Below are positions 1-9,650 of a stretch of DNA of 64,000 nt, piece after piece. Position 1 is the first letter of the stretch, and the number at the start of each line of letters is the position of its first letter. The notes beneath the pieces were generated by a model. The model did not search any database. It had not been told where the DNA came from and was given only the letters and a program-made list of their open reading frames with translations. The position numbers and the translations under genes are program-made. The DNA is taken from the NCBI RefSeq assembly GCF_000687775.1, contig NZ_JHXS01000001.1, positions 1-64,000 on the forward strand, written 5' to 3'. The DNA is from Mycoplasmopsis felifaucium ATCC 43428. Its GTDB lineage: Bacteria; Bacillota_I; Bacilli_A; Mycoplasmatales; Metamycoplasmataceae.

Positions 1-211
1 TCAAAATTTTATGTGCTTTAGTTATAGAAATATGATTAAAATGAACCTTGAATCTGTTTCTATAAAATATTTGATTTGCGTATTCTAAGTCTTTTTCAGA
101 ATCATTAATGTAAACGTGAATGTGTTTAGATCTATATTTTATTTGGCTATTATATGAATGTTTCACTGTTGTTTCGATACAGTAAACATTGTTTAAACTT
201 TTAAATTTCAT
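1..211 (-). CDS. N-terminal part of an unrecognised protein, cut by window edge
   Basis: The reading frame starts at the ATG complement at 209-211 and stays open to the left edge, giving the first 70 residues, beginning MKFKSLNNVYCIETTVKHSY. An AAAGGG ribosome-binding site lies just upstream. The visible part is basic, rich in Tyr and His, with no signal peptide or membrane segment. It could be the N-terminus of an IS transposase, since an inverted repeat lies just upstream at 265-307, but the family is not recognisable from this fragment. The C-terminus is outside the window. Confidence 0.55.
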   Translation of the reverse strand, partial: MKFKSLNNVYCIETTVKHSYNSQIKYRSKHIHVYINDSEKDLEYANQIFYRNRFKVHFNHISITKAHKIL

Positions 212-264
212 TATAATTATATTGCCCTTTCTATTTGGTTGTTATATTTATATTTTAGGCAAAA

Positions 265-307
265 ATTATAAAAGTGGGGTTCAATTTTGGAACCTCACTT
301 TTATAAT
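265..307. repeat. 18-bp near-perfect inverted repeat between divergent genes
   Basis: Arms 265-282 and 290-307 pair over 18 positions with one G-T wobble around a 7-nt loop. Read on the minus strand, the right arm is followed by a T-rich run, like an intrinsic terminator. It sits upstream of the minus-strand partial gene and of the plus-strand gene at 472, where no transcript obviously needs to end. It may shield the left gene from outside transcription, as at some IS ends, or be a leftover of an inserted element. Confidence 0.6.
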
Positions 308-471
308 GAATAAAATTATTTTATTTAAAAAACACAAAGCGATGCATTACAATTAACTAAAAATTAAACCATCCAAAAAGAAATAAAACGAAAAAACCAG
401 CTTCTTTTCACAAAATTATTTTCTTGTTTCTTAATGACTTAATAAATAAATTAATATTGCGAAAGGAGAGA

Positions 472-825
472 ATGAATTACACGTACAAAAATTATTTTCA
501 AAATACACTAACACCAAAAGAAAAAATTGATGCAATTAAGTCCATTTGCAAACTTGAAGAAGCAAATATAAAAGCTAATAAATTATTTAAAACAGCTCAA
601 AATTTATTTGGAACCAATACTATTAATGATTATATAAACACTAGCGGAAGTAAACTACATAGTATATTGTCTATTATGACACCCGAAAATGCAAAAGTAT
701 TTCAAGACGTTTTTTTAAATAAAGTTTCTAAATACAATAATACAGAGTTTGTTTCACAATCAACTTACTACAGAAACCGCAAAAACGCAATAGAGGAGTT
801 TCTATATTATTACATTAACACCTAA
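472..825 (+). CDS. MG284/MPN403-family small protein
   Basis: 117 residues of unknown function. The start at 472 is preferred over an upstream ATG at 424 because AAAGGAGAG lies 5-11 nt before it. The protein begins MNYTYKNYFQNTL, contains a KIDAIKSICKLEEA helix and ends with the block TYYRNRKNAIEEFLYYY. A second gene at 43063-43437 has the same layout and the matching block TYYKKRKFAVEEFLSYY, so the two are paralogues. The closing block resembles the mycoplasma MG284/MPN403 family; that assignment is from memory. It is predicted soluble and helical. The next ORF overlaps its 3' end. Confidence 0.65.
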   Translation: MNYTYKNYFQNTLTPKEKIDAIKSICKLEEANIKANKLFKTAQNLFGTNTINDYINTSGSKLHSILSIMTPENAKVFQDVFLNKVSKYNNTEFVSQSTYYRNRKNAIEEFLYYYINT

Positions 826-2197
826 TCAACCAATAAATAACAATATAGCGAATAAAGTTATATTAGATAAATACAAATTTAGCGTTAAATCAAGTATTCC
901 TTATAAAACATCCAATGTAAGAAACACATCATACCTAGGACTGGAAAATCAAAGCATTAAAAGAGGTTGGATTGAATTAAGAAGATTATTTAAAAACGAT
1001 GAATTTGTTATAAGGGTTTTTGTAATTTTTCCAAAAGGTGTATACGATAGATGTTTTGATGACTGAGCTTGAACATTAAATAATAAAACTGTTGATCCTA
1101 AATATATAATTTCTAATTTAAGAAATGGCGAGACTCTAAAAAAATTTGCTGCTGAAAGTATGAATCCTTTTTATGGATTTAAAGACATTGAAACTGATAT
1201 GTATATAAATGATAAATATTATGAATTTAATAATTTATATTTATTAACTACAACTATAACATCACAAGAATTAGGTATTAAATTTAGTGATTTCCAAAAT
1301 TTATCCATCGGTTTTTATAATGCAAGAGGCAATGAAAAACCTGATTTTTGACAAATTAAAAAAGAAAACATAAATAAAAATAAATATGTTGTTAATAGCT
1401 ACAACAATGAAGCAGTTGTTTCTATTCCAGAATATTTCAGATTTGAATTTGACGAATTCGGCACAAATAAAGGCGTTATCACAAAAAACTTTGACATAAA
1501 TATTAATTTTTATAATATTGGAAGACTACATAACACTCACAAATTAGCTTCCTTGACTGGCCAAAGTTTTTCATATGATGGCTACTTATTTAAAAACTAC
1601 AATAATGCTTTGTATTATAGAGAGGTACCACCAAAGTTTGTAGATCAAACTTATGAAAATATAAAAACTACAGATCATAATTTTACAAAGTATCAATCAA
1701 TTTCAAATTTTGGTATTAATGCAATGTTTAATGAAGCAGTTTCAAAAATTGATAACAATTTAAAAACTGATTTATTAACATCTGCATATTCAACAGGGTT
1801 AGAACGAAGAGATATATATTATGATAATTATGTTGCTTTTAACTATAAAACAGGTGAATTAGAAAATTCTCTTTCAGCAAATCAAAAAGGTTTAATTGTT
1901 CCATATAACTTTAGTGGTTTTTTTAATACTCAATATAAATTTTACTTTGATGATGAAGGAAAAAATAATCAACAACATTTTACTGAAGTTATAGTTAATA
2001 ATTCACAACAGTTTGATAGTAAACTATTGGATGCAAACACAGGGGATGTTCAGCTCAAAATTGAAGATAAAATCAATGACGAAAATCAAAACCAAGAATA
2101 CAAATATATATTTAAACAAGAACAGATTGAATGAATTATGAAAATCAATGACACTCCGTCAATTGAAATGTTTAATTCATATTTAAAAAATGACTAA
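794..2197 (+). pseudogene. ATG-less open frame, hypothetical protein or N-truncated gene
   Basis: With TGA=Trp this frame is open from after the TAG at 791-793 to the TAA at 2195-2197, about 465 residues. No ATG occurs before 1160. An AGAGGAG site (791-797) is followed by in-frame ATT codons at 806 and 809, so a rare ATT start overlapping the previous gene is possible. Otherwise the gene lost its 5' end. The product is rich in Asn, Tyr and Lys, with no membrane segment and no family I recognise. Four internal TGA codons (1070-1080, 1349, 2132) fall in otherwise clean coding sequence. The stop overlaps the next ATG by 8 nt, suggesting translational coupling. Confidence 0.5.
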
Positions 2198-2624
2198 AAA
2201 GTCTAAAATAATAGTGTTTTCACTTGCCGGAGTTGTTGGCATTACTTCAATTATTGCACCTATAGCATTAGTTTCTGCAAATAGAAAAAATCAAACTAAA
2301 ATTACTGAACAAAATAATTCAGAGAATAAAACGATTAAAAGTTATAGTATATTCCCAGTTTTAGATAGCAATGACTATTACAAATTTGTAAGATTAAATT
2401 CAAATGGACCATATCTTGAAAATAATATCGTTTCAGCAATTGTTAAAGATGTTTTAAAAAATTTAGGTGACTATAATTACGACATTGAATTTAACTATAA
2501 GTTTATTTCGCCTAAAGAATTAATTTTGAATTTTAAAATTGAATTTAGCGAAAATACTGAAACAAAGGAATATAAGATCTATATTCCTGAAAATGAAAAT
2601 ATAAATAAATTACTTATAAACTAA
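2190..2624 (+). CDS. small signal-anchored exported protein, unknown function
   Basis: 144 residues. The N-terminus is MTKKSKIIVFSLAGVVGITS followed by more hydrophobic residues to about residue 30, a typical uncleaved signal anchor or signal peptide without a lipobox Cys. The rest is an extracellular Asn/Lys/Glu-rich segment without a recognised domain. The start codon lies inside the preceding open frame, so the two may be co-translated. A weak hairpin with TTTT follows at about 2629-2651. It is probably a surface protein; the family is unknown. Confidence 0.65.
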   Translation: MTKKSKIIVFSLAGVVGITSIIAPIALVSANRKNQTKITEQNNSENKTIKSYSIFPVLDSNDYYKFVRLNSNGPYLENNIVSAIVKDVLKNLGDYNYDIEFNYKFISPKELILNFKIEFSENTETKEYKIYIPENENINKLLIN

Positions 2625-2731
2625 ATGGCCTATAAAAAGGCTGTTTTCTATTTAATAAAGTAAAAATGGAAATTTACACATTAATATGCAAAATATAAAA
2701 ACAAAATTCTTTTCTGCTAATATATAACTAA

Positions 2732-3415
2732 ATGAGCAACATTAATATTAAAAATATTAATTCAAAAGAAAAAAGACATTTATGGTCTTTATTTATTCGT
2801 TTTTGAAAACCAGGTCCTTTCAAAGATAAAAATGTTTTGCAATCAGTCGTAATTTTAGCTATTTATGTCGCTTGATTTGGTTTAAGTGCAACAGCGATTT
2901 ACATAGGTTATATTCCTATAGGTCATACTCAAATTACATACTTACCAATAATTGTAGTTATGGCAACATTCCACGTTGGCATAATTGGTAATATAACAAC
3001 AGGTCTTGCTTTTGGTTTCTCATCTTGGATTGCTGCTTTTATTTATGGCATACCTAAATATCAATTATTTGATTTAGCAGTCTTGCCTAGATTTGAAATG
3101 GCATTATTAGTCTTGGGATTATTTTACATTTTAAACCTATGAAACAGACCTAAACTATGAAAAATAGTTTTAATTAGCATCCTTGCAATTATGTTTAATC
3201 AATACTTGGTTTTAAGCTCGCAATATTTAAGAGAAGCTATTACAGGTACAAAATTATTAGGTAAGGGCGTACCGCCGATTCATATTTGAATCTATACACA
3301 TTTGCTTAATGTTATAGCGGAACCTATTATTGGAGCAATATTAATAACTTGCTTATACCCAATGCTTAAAAAAGTTAAATCTAAGTACCTTAATAATAAA
3401 AAAATATATTATTAA
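2732..3415 (+). CDS. polytopic membrane protein, probable ECF-transporter S component
   Basis: 227 residues with about five or six membrane helices. The hydrophobic stretch around residues 68-115, with Gly and small residues, resembles substrate-binding S components of ECF vitamin transporters. Such proteins would dock on a shared EcfA-A'-T module, which is not in this window. In-frame TGA codons encode Trp in RFWKPG and VAWFGL. No Shine-Dalgarno is visible, and a TATAAC box ends a few nt before the ATG. The substrate cannot be told. Another small polytopic family is possible. Confidence 0.5.
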
Positions 3416-3433
3416 TATTTAAAATATTACATT

Positions 3434-3439
3434 TATAAT
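3434..3439 (+). promoter_or_regulatory. -10 box 7 nt before the cdsA ATG
   Basis: TATAAT is followed by 7 nt and then the ATG at 3447, with no Shine-Dalgarno between. Transcription starting about 7 nt after the box would begin at the ATG, giving a leaderless mRNA. Confidence 0.5.
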
Positions 3440-3446
3440 TCAGTAT

Positions 3447-4355
3447 ATGAAATTATTCAAAGAAAGAATACTACCAGCACTGATTTTAGGCTTTATAGTC
3501 TTAATATTTGTTATTCCTATTTCAATTTTCGGTAATAATCATTACCAAGCCAGAATTTATGGATACGCATTTGCAGTACTCTTTCTTTCTTTTTTACTTT
3601 ATGAACTTTTTGTCTCGTTTAAAATGAGATGGTATATAGCAACCGTTTTAACAACTATTGGTGTGGCTTGCGTATTCTTTCCGATTAAAAATACATTAGA
3701 GTTAGTTTCAGCTTCAAGAAATTACGAAGTTCATAACTATTTAATGCTAATTAAAAAGGCTTTATTTTCTTGAGAAACCATTACAATTATTACTATAATT
3801 TCCGTATCTTTCTATTTAATAGAACTAAACACAATTTCAAATGTTTCATGATTCGATAGATTTATTAGAGTTTCATTAGTTTGATTTGCAATGTTCTTTT
3901 TAATAAATTCAATTAAATTTATACAACTCGCTTTATATTACCAATGGCCTCTTGGCTTATTTCTAATTATAGCTCCTTCTGTTGTTGATGTTTTCGGCTT
4001 CTTTGGCGGTAAATTCTTTGGTAAAAAATGAATAAGGCTTCCTTTTGCTCCTGATATTTCACCAAAGAAAACATGAGAAGGCTTTATTATGGGAGTTATT
4101 TTAGGATGAATCTTTTGTGCTGGAATGATTTTTGGCTTTAATTTAGGGGAAGGTAAGTTATGAGCCCAAATTCTAATGATGCTATTTATTCCACTCTGTT
4201 CAGTTGGAGGAGACCTATACTTCTCAATAATTAAGAGAATGAATAGATCTAAAGATTATTCAAAAATACTTGCCGGGCACGGTGGTATCTTGGATAGATT
4301 TGACAGTATATCTTTTGCTGTTATGTTCGCTTGCATTATTTACGCCTTTGTATAG
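3447..4355 (+). CDS. cdsA: phosphatidate cytidylyltransferase
   Basis: 302 residues. It converts phosphatidate and CTP to CDP-diacylglycerol at the cytoplasmic membrane, the entry step to phosphatidylglycerol and cardiolipin. Some seven to eight membrane helices are visible. The C-terminus carries the CdsA signature: [12 protein letters not shown] followed by [16 protein letters not shown] conserved PKKTWEGFIMG block lies near residue 205. Four or more Trp residues are encoded by TGA. It is likely leaderless from its own -10 box; yigZ follows after 41 nt. Confidence 0.93.
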
Positions 4356-4384
4356 GCGTTTTTAAATTGCCATTTTAACTAATA

Positions 4385-4390
4385 TATAAT
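4385..4390 (+). promoter_or_regulatory. -10 box 6 nt before the yigZ ATG
   Basis: TATAAT followed by ATTTAT and the ATG at 4397; no Shine-Dalgarno. Consistent with a leaderless start for the yigZ-coaE unit. Confidence 0.5.
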
Positions 4391-4396
4391 ATTTAT

Positions 4397-4771
4397 ATGA
4401 ATCATTGAGAGCATTTATATGAAGTTAAAAAATCTAAGTTCATTAGTTCAATTTATGAAATTAATCAAAAAGATGAAATCCTAGAAATTTACCAATTCTT
4501 AAAGAAAGAACATAAAAAAGCCAGGCATATTTGCTATGCTTATTCATTAACTATAGGAAATATAAATTATTCTGGCTTTAGCGATGACGGTGAACCAAGC
4601 GGAACTGCAGGTAGACCAATAAAAGAATTAATACATTTGCGAAAAGCTGATAATATAGCAATTTTTGTAGTTCGGTATTTTGGTGGTATTAAGTTAGGTG
4701 GTGGTGGATTAATTAGATCATATGTAAAAAGTGCAAATCTCTCATTAGAAGATTATTTAAACTCAAAATAA
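4397..4771 (+). CDS. YigZ/IMPACT-family protein, single-domain form
   Basis: 124 residues covering only the N-terminal IMPACT domain. Motifs SGFSDDGEPSGTAGRPI and VVRYFGGIKLGGGGLIRSY are diagnostic for the UPF0029/YigZ family. Bacterial members are usually about 200 residues and add a second ferredoxin-like domain, absent here, as in other mycoplasmas as far as I recall. Family function is uncertain; eukaryotic IMPACT/Yih1 regulates Gcn2 signalling. It is followed after 9 nt by coaE, probably co-transcribed. The two internal TGA codons encode Trp at residues 4 and nearby. Confidence 0.9.
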
Positions 4772-4780
4772 AGGATTAAT

Positions 4781-5353
4781 ATGATAGCAATCATTGGAAA
4801 AGTGGCCTCTGGAAAAAGTACCTTATTGAATAAATTGAAACATAGAGGTTTTAAAATTTTCAACTGTGATAAATTTTTTATTGAAGAATACAAGAAAAAT
4901 GGCTTTTTTTATAATGAAATTAATAATAAAATTGGATCATTTTTAAATGATGAAAATGGTATTTCTAAACAAAAAATTAAAGAATGAATTTCCCAAAATC
5001 CTAATTCACTAGATGTATTAGAAAAATGTACCTATCCAGTACTGTTCCAGTACCTAAAGATTAATAGTTTTGACTTTGTGGAAATTCCTAAATTAATATC
5101 TAAAAATTTTGACTTTTCAAGCTTGTTTTCTGGTATTATTTGCCTCGAAAATTCTGCTTCAAAATTCCTACAAAATTACATAAAAAGGTCTGTGGACAAC
5201 TTTCTTAAAAATAAAATAAGCGAAAAAAACGACCCATTTTATATCAAAAATCTACTTTTTAATAAAATTCCTATTGTTGATATCTATGAGTATAACCCTG
5301 AAAATGATAAAATAATTGATGTTTTTTTACAACTCCTTAATGTAAACGTTTAA
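4781..5353 (+). CDS. coaE: dephospho-CoA kinase
   Basis: 190 residues. It phosphorylates dephospho-CoA on the ribose 3'-OH, the last step of CoA synthesis. A P-loop GKVASGKST sits at residues 6-14, followed by FKIFNCDKFF, equivalent to the conserved D-x-D region after the P-loop. One TGA encodes Trp at residue 69. The C-terminal half is diverged, as is common in mollicutes. AAAGGATTAAT precedes the ATG. It lies between yigZ and the replication genes and is likely co-transcribed with yigZ. Confidence 0.85.
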
Positions 5354-5401
5354 AATAACATTACTAATAAAAAATAATGTCTTTTCTTGGAGGTTCTTAC
5401 T

Positions 5402-6361
5402 ATGATTAAAAGCTTAAATTATCCTTTTTTTCAAGTTCAATTTTCAACGTCAATTAATGGTGAAGATTTAAAGAATCTCCGTAAATTTTATGCTCCAATT
5501 TTAGGTAGCGACGCTATCTTATTATATGAATATTTAAGAGACCTAGCCATTGAACCCCAAAACCCAACTAATTTTAATGATTTTCATAGCTTAACTTATC
5601 TAATAAATATGGATATAGATAAACTAAATGAAGCCAGAATTAAACTTGAATCTGTATCATTAATTTCAACAATGATTGATGAATTCAATAAAAAGACCTT
5701 GTTTATTATTGAAAAACCACTCGATAAAGCAGGTTTAAAGAAAAATATATTTTTAGGAAATATCTTAACTAATGCTATTGGAAAACACAATTATGAAAAC
5801 TTAGTTGGCAAAGATAATAATTTATATCTAGCTAAATTGCCTTATTATTCTGATGTTTCAGCAAAATTAGATGATGTTTTTATTAATGAATCATTAATAA
5901 GCAATTTCCATAATTCGCATCAAGCAGATTATCAAGAATCGACACAAGAATTAATGATTGAAATGCAAGAAAAAATCAAGTTTGATGAATACGACTTTAT
6001 TAATCCGTACGAAGGAATTCTAACATTAGAATCTAGGGTATTCTACTCACAAATCACGCGTAAAGTTCCTTCATTAGCTATTACTGAATTAATTAAAGAG
6101 ATAAAATCAAGAGGTTTAAGTGATTCTTGTATTAATTTAGTGTTCTATTATGCTTTTGAAGTAAATGGTACTATTAATTTTAATTATGTAAAAAAAATAC
6201 TACTTGATTTTATTTCTAAGGGTGAATTTATATTTGAAAATATTGAAAAACAACTCGATAATTTAATTAAATTTAAAAATAAAACATATGTTTCAAAGAA
6301 AGATTTATATAAATCAACTTATATTGAACATTTAAAAAAGTTAAATCACAATAATAGTTAG
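5402..6361 (+). CDS. DnaB/DnaD-type replication initiation protein
   Basis: 319 residues. The ATG at 5402 follows GGAGG by 8 nt and is preferred over one at 5387. The N-terminal 110 residues (FQVQFSTSINGEDLKNLRKF, then LLYEYLRD) resemble the winged-helix domain of Gram-positive DnaB primosomal proteins. The C-terminal third, around ITELIKEIKSRGLSD to YVKKILLDF, matches the DnaD/DnaB-like helical domain. It should help load replicative helicase at the origin or at stalled forks. The dnaI-like gene follows 7 nt downstream, the usual dnaB-dnaI pairing of Firmicutes. Confidence 0.85.
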   Translation: MIKSLNYPFFQVQFSTSINGEDLKNLRKFYAPILGSDAILLYEYLRDLAIEPQNPTNFNDFHSLTYLINMDIDKLNEARIKLESVSLISTMIDEFNKKTLFIIEKPLDKAGLKKNIFLGNILTNAIGKHNYENLVGKDNNLYLAKLPYYSDVSAKLDDVFINESLISNFHNSHQADYQESTQELMIEMQEKIKFDEYDFINPYEGILTLESRVFYSQITRKVPSLAITELIKEIKSRGLSDSCINLVFYYAFEVNGTINFNYVKKILLDFISKGEFIFENIEKQLDNLIKFKNKTYVSKKDLYKSTYIEHLKKLNHNNS

Positions 6362-6368
6362 GAGATTA

Positions 6369-7259
6369 ATGAAAGTTCCACATGTTAGTTTAAATTTTGA
6401 AACATTAAGCAAAACTCAAGATCAAATTATCGACAAAGCACTTAAAATAATCAAAGAACACAAATTCATAAAAGATACTATTCAAATTTTAAATATCAAA
6501 GACGAAGAAATTATTGAACACTTAGTAGAATTTCTTAATTTAAAAGACGCCTTAGATTATCCAACCGTTTATCCTTGATATTACACTCTTACAAGAGATC
6601 CAAAAACTGATGAATTAATTTTTAATAGAACTAAAGCAAAGAATGATTATTCAAAAAATATTACTAGAAGTATCAATCTACTTTACACTAAAATAACATC
6701 TCCAAGTATTGATAGTAAAATCTCAAAAATTAGACAAACTTCTGCGATAAGAAAAGAATTAATTAATAAAATTAAAATTCTTAGAACTTCAGCCGAAAAG
6801 AAAAAACCAACACATACTTTTAAAAGTATTTATTTATATGGCGGTAGAGGTTGTGGCAAAAGTTATATTTGTGCCGCTTTAGCAAATTCTTTTTCGATGC
6901 GTGGAATTTCATCTATTTATACTAAAACCCGTGATTTATACAGCTTTTTGACAAAAAAGATATCAGATGAGAATGGAACATATAAAACTATATTGAATGA
7001 TTTTGAAAATGTTTCATTATTAATAATTGACGACCTTGGTCTTGAAAAAAACAGCGATTGATTCAGATTTGAAGTTTTAGCACCAATATTAAAATACCGC
7101 AACGAACACAATAAGCTAACTATACTTTCCTCGCCTATGAATATGGCTGATTTATCAAAATATTATTTATCTTTTGCAAAAGATCCTGTTCAAAAATATA
7201 ATATCGATTCACTTTTGTATGACATTAAATACAACAAGGATGAATACAACCTAGATTAA
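6369..7259 (+). CDS. dnaI: DnaI-like helicase-loader ATPase
   Basis: 296 residues. An N-terminal helical region (1-150) precedes an AAA+ domain. Walker A is GGRGCGKS in IYLYGGRGCGKSYICAALAN; Walker B is SLLIIDDLGLE. The segment ITILSSPMNMADLSKYY corresponds to the sensor I region of DnaI/DnaC loaders. It probably loads the replicative DNA helicase with the upstream DnaB-like protein. GGAG lies 5 nt before the ATG. Two Trp residues come from TGA. The unit ends in a strong terminator that overlaps the stop codon. Confidence 0.88.
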
Positions 7260-7280
7260 GCAGTTTTACTGCTTTTTATT
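7258..7280 (+). terminator. intrinsic terminator of the dnaB-like/dnaI unit
   Basis: Seven-bp stem AAGCAGT/ACTGCTT with a 3-nt loop, followed by TTTATTTT. The stem begins in the dnaI stop codon. Confidence 0.8.
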
Positions 7281-7324
7281 TTACTTTATAAATTCTTAAC
7301 ATTATTATGCTATAAAATATTATT

Positions 7325-8635
7325 ATGAAAAAAATAGACTTAAAAGTTTATAAAGATGTTGAGTGTATTGATCATACATATGAAGGACTTGGAACAATTA
7401 AAATTGAAGACTTTCCTGTTTTTGTTGATAATTTATTGCCTGGCGAGATAGCAGATATAGAAATCAAAAAAGTTAATTCTAGATTTGGTTTAGGTAAAGT
7501 TATACATTTAAAAAAGAAATCAAATTTAAGAACCGTTGAATGTAATGAAAAGCTAATGCAAAGCGGGTCTGCTTCGCTAGCAAATATTAGTTACGATAAT
7601 CAACTCAACTTCAAAGAAAATATGGTTAAATATTTATTTAACAGAAATATACATTTTAATAATATTGAACATATTTTACAATCAGATCATATTTGAAATT
7701 ACAGAAACAAGCTTACTGTTTTTACAAAACTTATCCAAAACAGCATTAAAATAGGGCTCTATGAAAAAAATACACATAATTTAATTGAACAAGATTCGTA
7801 TGATCTTGCTCAAAAACCAATTGAAAAATTAATACTTTGAATAACTAAAAATATTAATAATTACCCCGAAATAATTAAATCGGCTAATTGTTTTGATCAA
7901 TTAACAGTCAGATATTCATCATATTCAAATAAACTTTTATTAATTTTCAAAGCCATAAAACCTTTTAAACTTCCTAAATTATTTATACAGGATTTGAAAA
8001 ATAATTTTAGCAATTTGCAATCAGTTGTAATAGTTAATAATATTAAAATTATAAATAAATATATTTCCAAAAACACCTGTTTAATAGATCAAATAGGAAA
8101 TTATACATTTAAGTTAGATTGAAATAGTTTTTTTCAAATAAATACATATCAAACTGAAAAGTTATATAACTTGCTGTTTGATAATTTAAAAGTTAATAAA
8201 TCAGATATTATTCTAGATGCATATTCAGGTATAGGGACTATAGGGATAATGCTTGCTAATAAAGTTAAAAAAGTTTATGGGTTAGAAATAATTGAAAATG
8301 CAACTAAAAATTCAATTGAAAATGCAAAACTCAATAATATAAATAATGCAGAATTTTATAGTGGTGATGTGCTGCAATCAATAAATAAAATAAATGAAAA
8401 AATTAATACTATAATAGTGGATCCACCAAGAGAGGGATTAGATAATAAATTTTTAAATAAAATACTAGATCTAAAACCTGGTCAAATCGGATATATTAGT
8501 TGTAACTATCACACAATGTGCAGAGATATTGATTTATTGACTAAAAATGGTTATAAATTAGAGTATCTTAGACCTTGTGATATGTTTAGTCAAACTCATC
8601 ATATTGAAGTCGTTGGAGTTTTAACTCTTAAATAA
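7325..8635 (+). CDS. RNA (uracil-5-)-methyltransferase, TrmA/RlmC/RlmD family
   Basis: 436 residues. It transfers a methyl group from S-adenosylmethionine to C5 of a uridine, most likely in 23S rRNA. An N-terminal TRAM-like RNA-binding region covers residues 1-60. The SAM-binding motif is LDAYSGIGTIGIMLA, followed by DPPREGLD and the catalytic block YISCNYHTMCRDI with the nucleophile Cys. The N-terminal cysteine cluster that holds an iron-sulfur cluster in RumA/RlmD is not complete: only one Cys is seen in the ECNEKLMQSGSAS region. The ATG follows a TATAAA box by 8 nt. Confidence 0.9.
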
Positions 8636-8650
8636 TTTTTTCTAAAAAGG

Positions 8651-8677
8651 CTGTAAAACAATACTTTACGGTTTTTT
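8651..8677 (+). terminator. intrinsic terminator after the methyltransferase
   Basis: Stem CTGTAAA/TTTACGG with one wobble and a 7-nt loop, followed by six T. Confidence 0.75.
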
Positions 8678-8746
8678 ATTGTTTAAAATGTATATAAGCA
8701 ATTAAAAGCGTCACAGTTTTTTATCTTATTAATGTAAAATAAATAT

Positions 8747-9649
8747 ATGAAATTTAACTATATAAAATATCAAGGCGAGATTATCCCTATTTATACACAA
8801 GATAATAAAAAAAATACTACTTTTTTATTTCTTCATGGCATAAATTCAAGTAGCGATTTTATTGATAAAATTAAAAACTTACAACACAATTTTAATATTG
8901 TTGCACTTAATTTTCCTGGGAGCAAATATTGTACAGATATTAAACCCGAAGATATTAAATTAGAGAACTGAATTAACGTAGCTAAAGAAGTTTTAAAAAA
9001 TATCAAATCCAAAAATGTTGTTATAGTAGCTCACTCGATGGCTGGTGGCGTAGCAGTTGAATTAGCTAATGATAAAAGAGTTAAACAAGTTATAATGCTT
9101 TCAACTATTAATCCAAGTATGCAAAATAATAAATCATATGGATTATTGAAAAGTGTAATTGGTCAAGGTGTAGATGGCAATCCAACATTTTTAGGTAAGT
9201 TAATTATGTTTGGAGCTTCATTTACTAAAAAAGGCAAGAGATTACTTGAATCATTTAGCAGAAAAGGTAAATGATACAACTTATTAGCTGGCTACGTACT
9301 TAATAATGAATTTATGAAGCAACTTGATGCAAAATATCGTGCTTGTGCAAACAAACTAACCTTTATAATTGGCGAAAATGACAATATTATAGGTACAGAA
9401 GAATTTACTAACTATGCTCAATCTTTAAACTGTCCAAATTATATTCTTGGAAAAACACATTCACCAATAAATGATAATCCTGATGTTTTAAACTTCTTTT
9501 TTAATCATTTTATGCAAACTAAAAAAAGATTCTGATTTCAAAAGTTTACAAACTTCCAAAAAAATATTATTGATATAAAAACAAACAATGAAGCCGATAA
9601 TGAAGAAATAAATGAGCTTGATAACATTCTAAAAGATGAGGAGAAATAA
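8747..9649 (+). CDS. alpha/beta hydrolase
   Basis: 300 residues with the alpha/beta hydrolase fold. The oxyanion region is FLFLHGINSSSDF near residue 27. The nucleophile elbow is VAHSMAGGVA near residue 97 (Ser), the acid is probably in FIIGENDNIIG, and the His is in GKTHSPINDNP. No signal peptide is present, so it is likely cytoplasmic. The C-terminal 35 residues are acidic (Asn/Glu/Asp). The substrate is unknown; mycoplasma members include esterases, lipases and proline iminopeptidase-like enzymes. The stop is 1 nt before the next start, so the two genes are coupled. Confidence 0.85.
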
Positions 9650-9650
9650 G

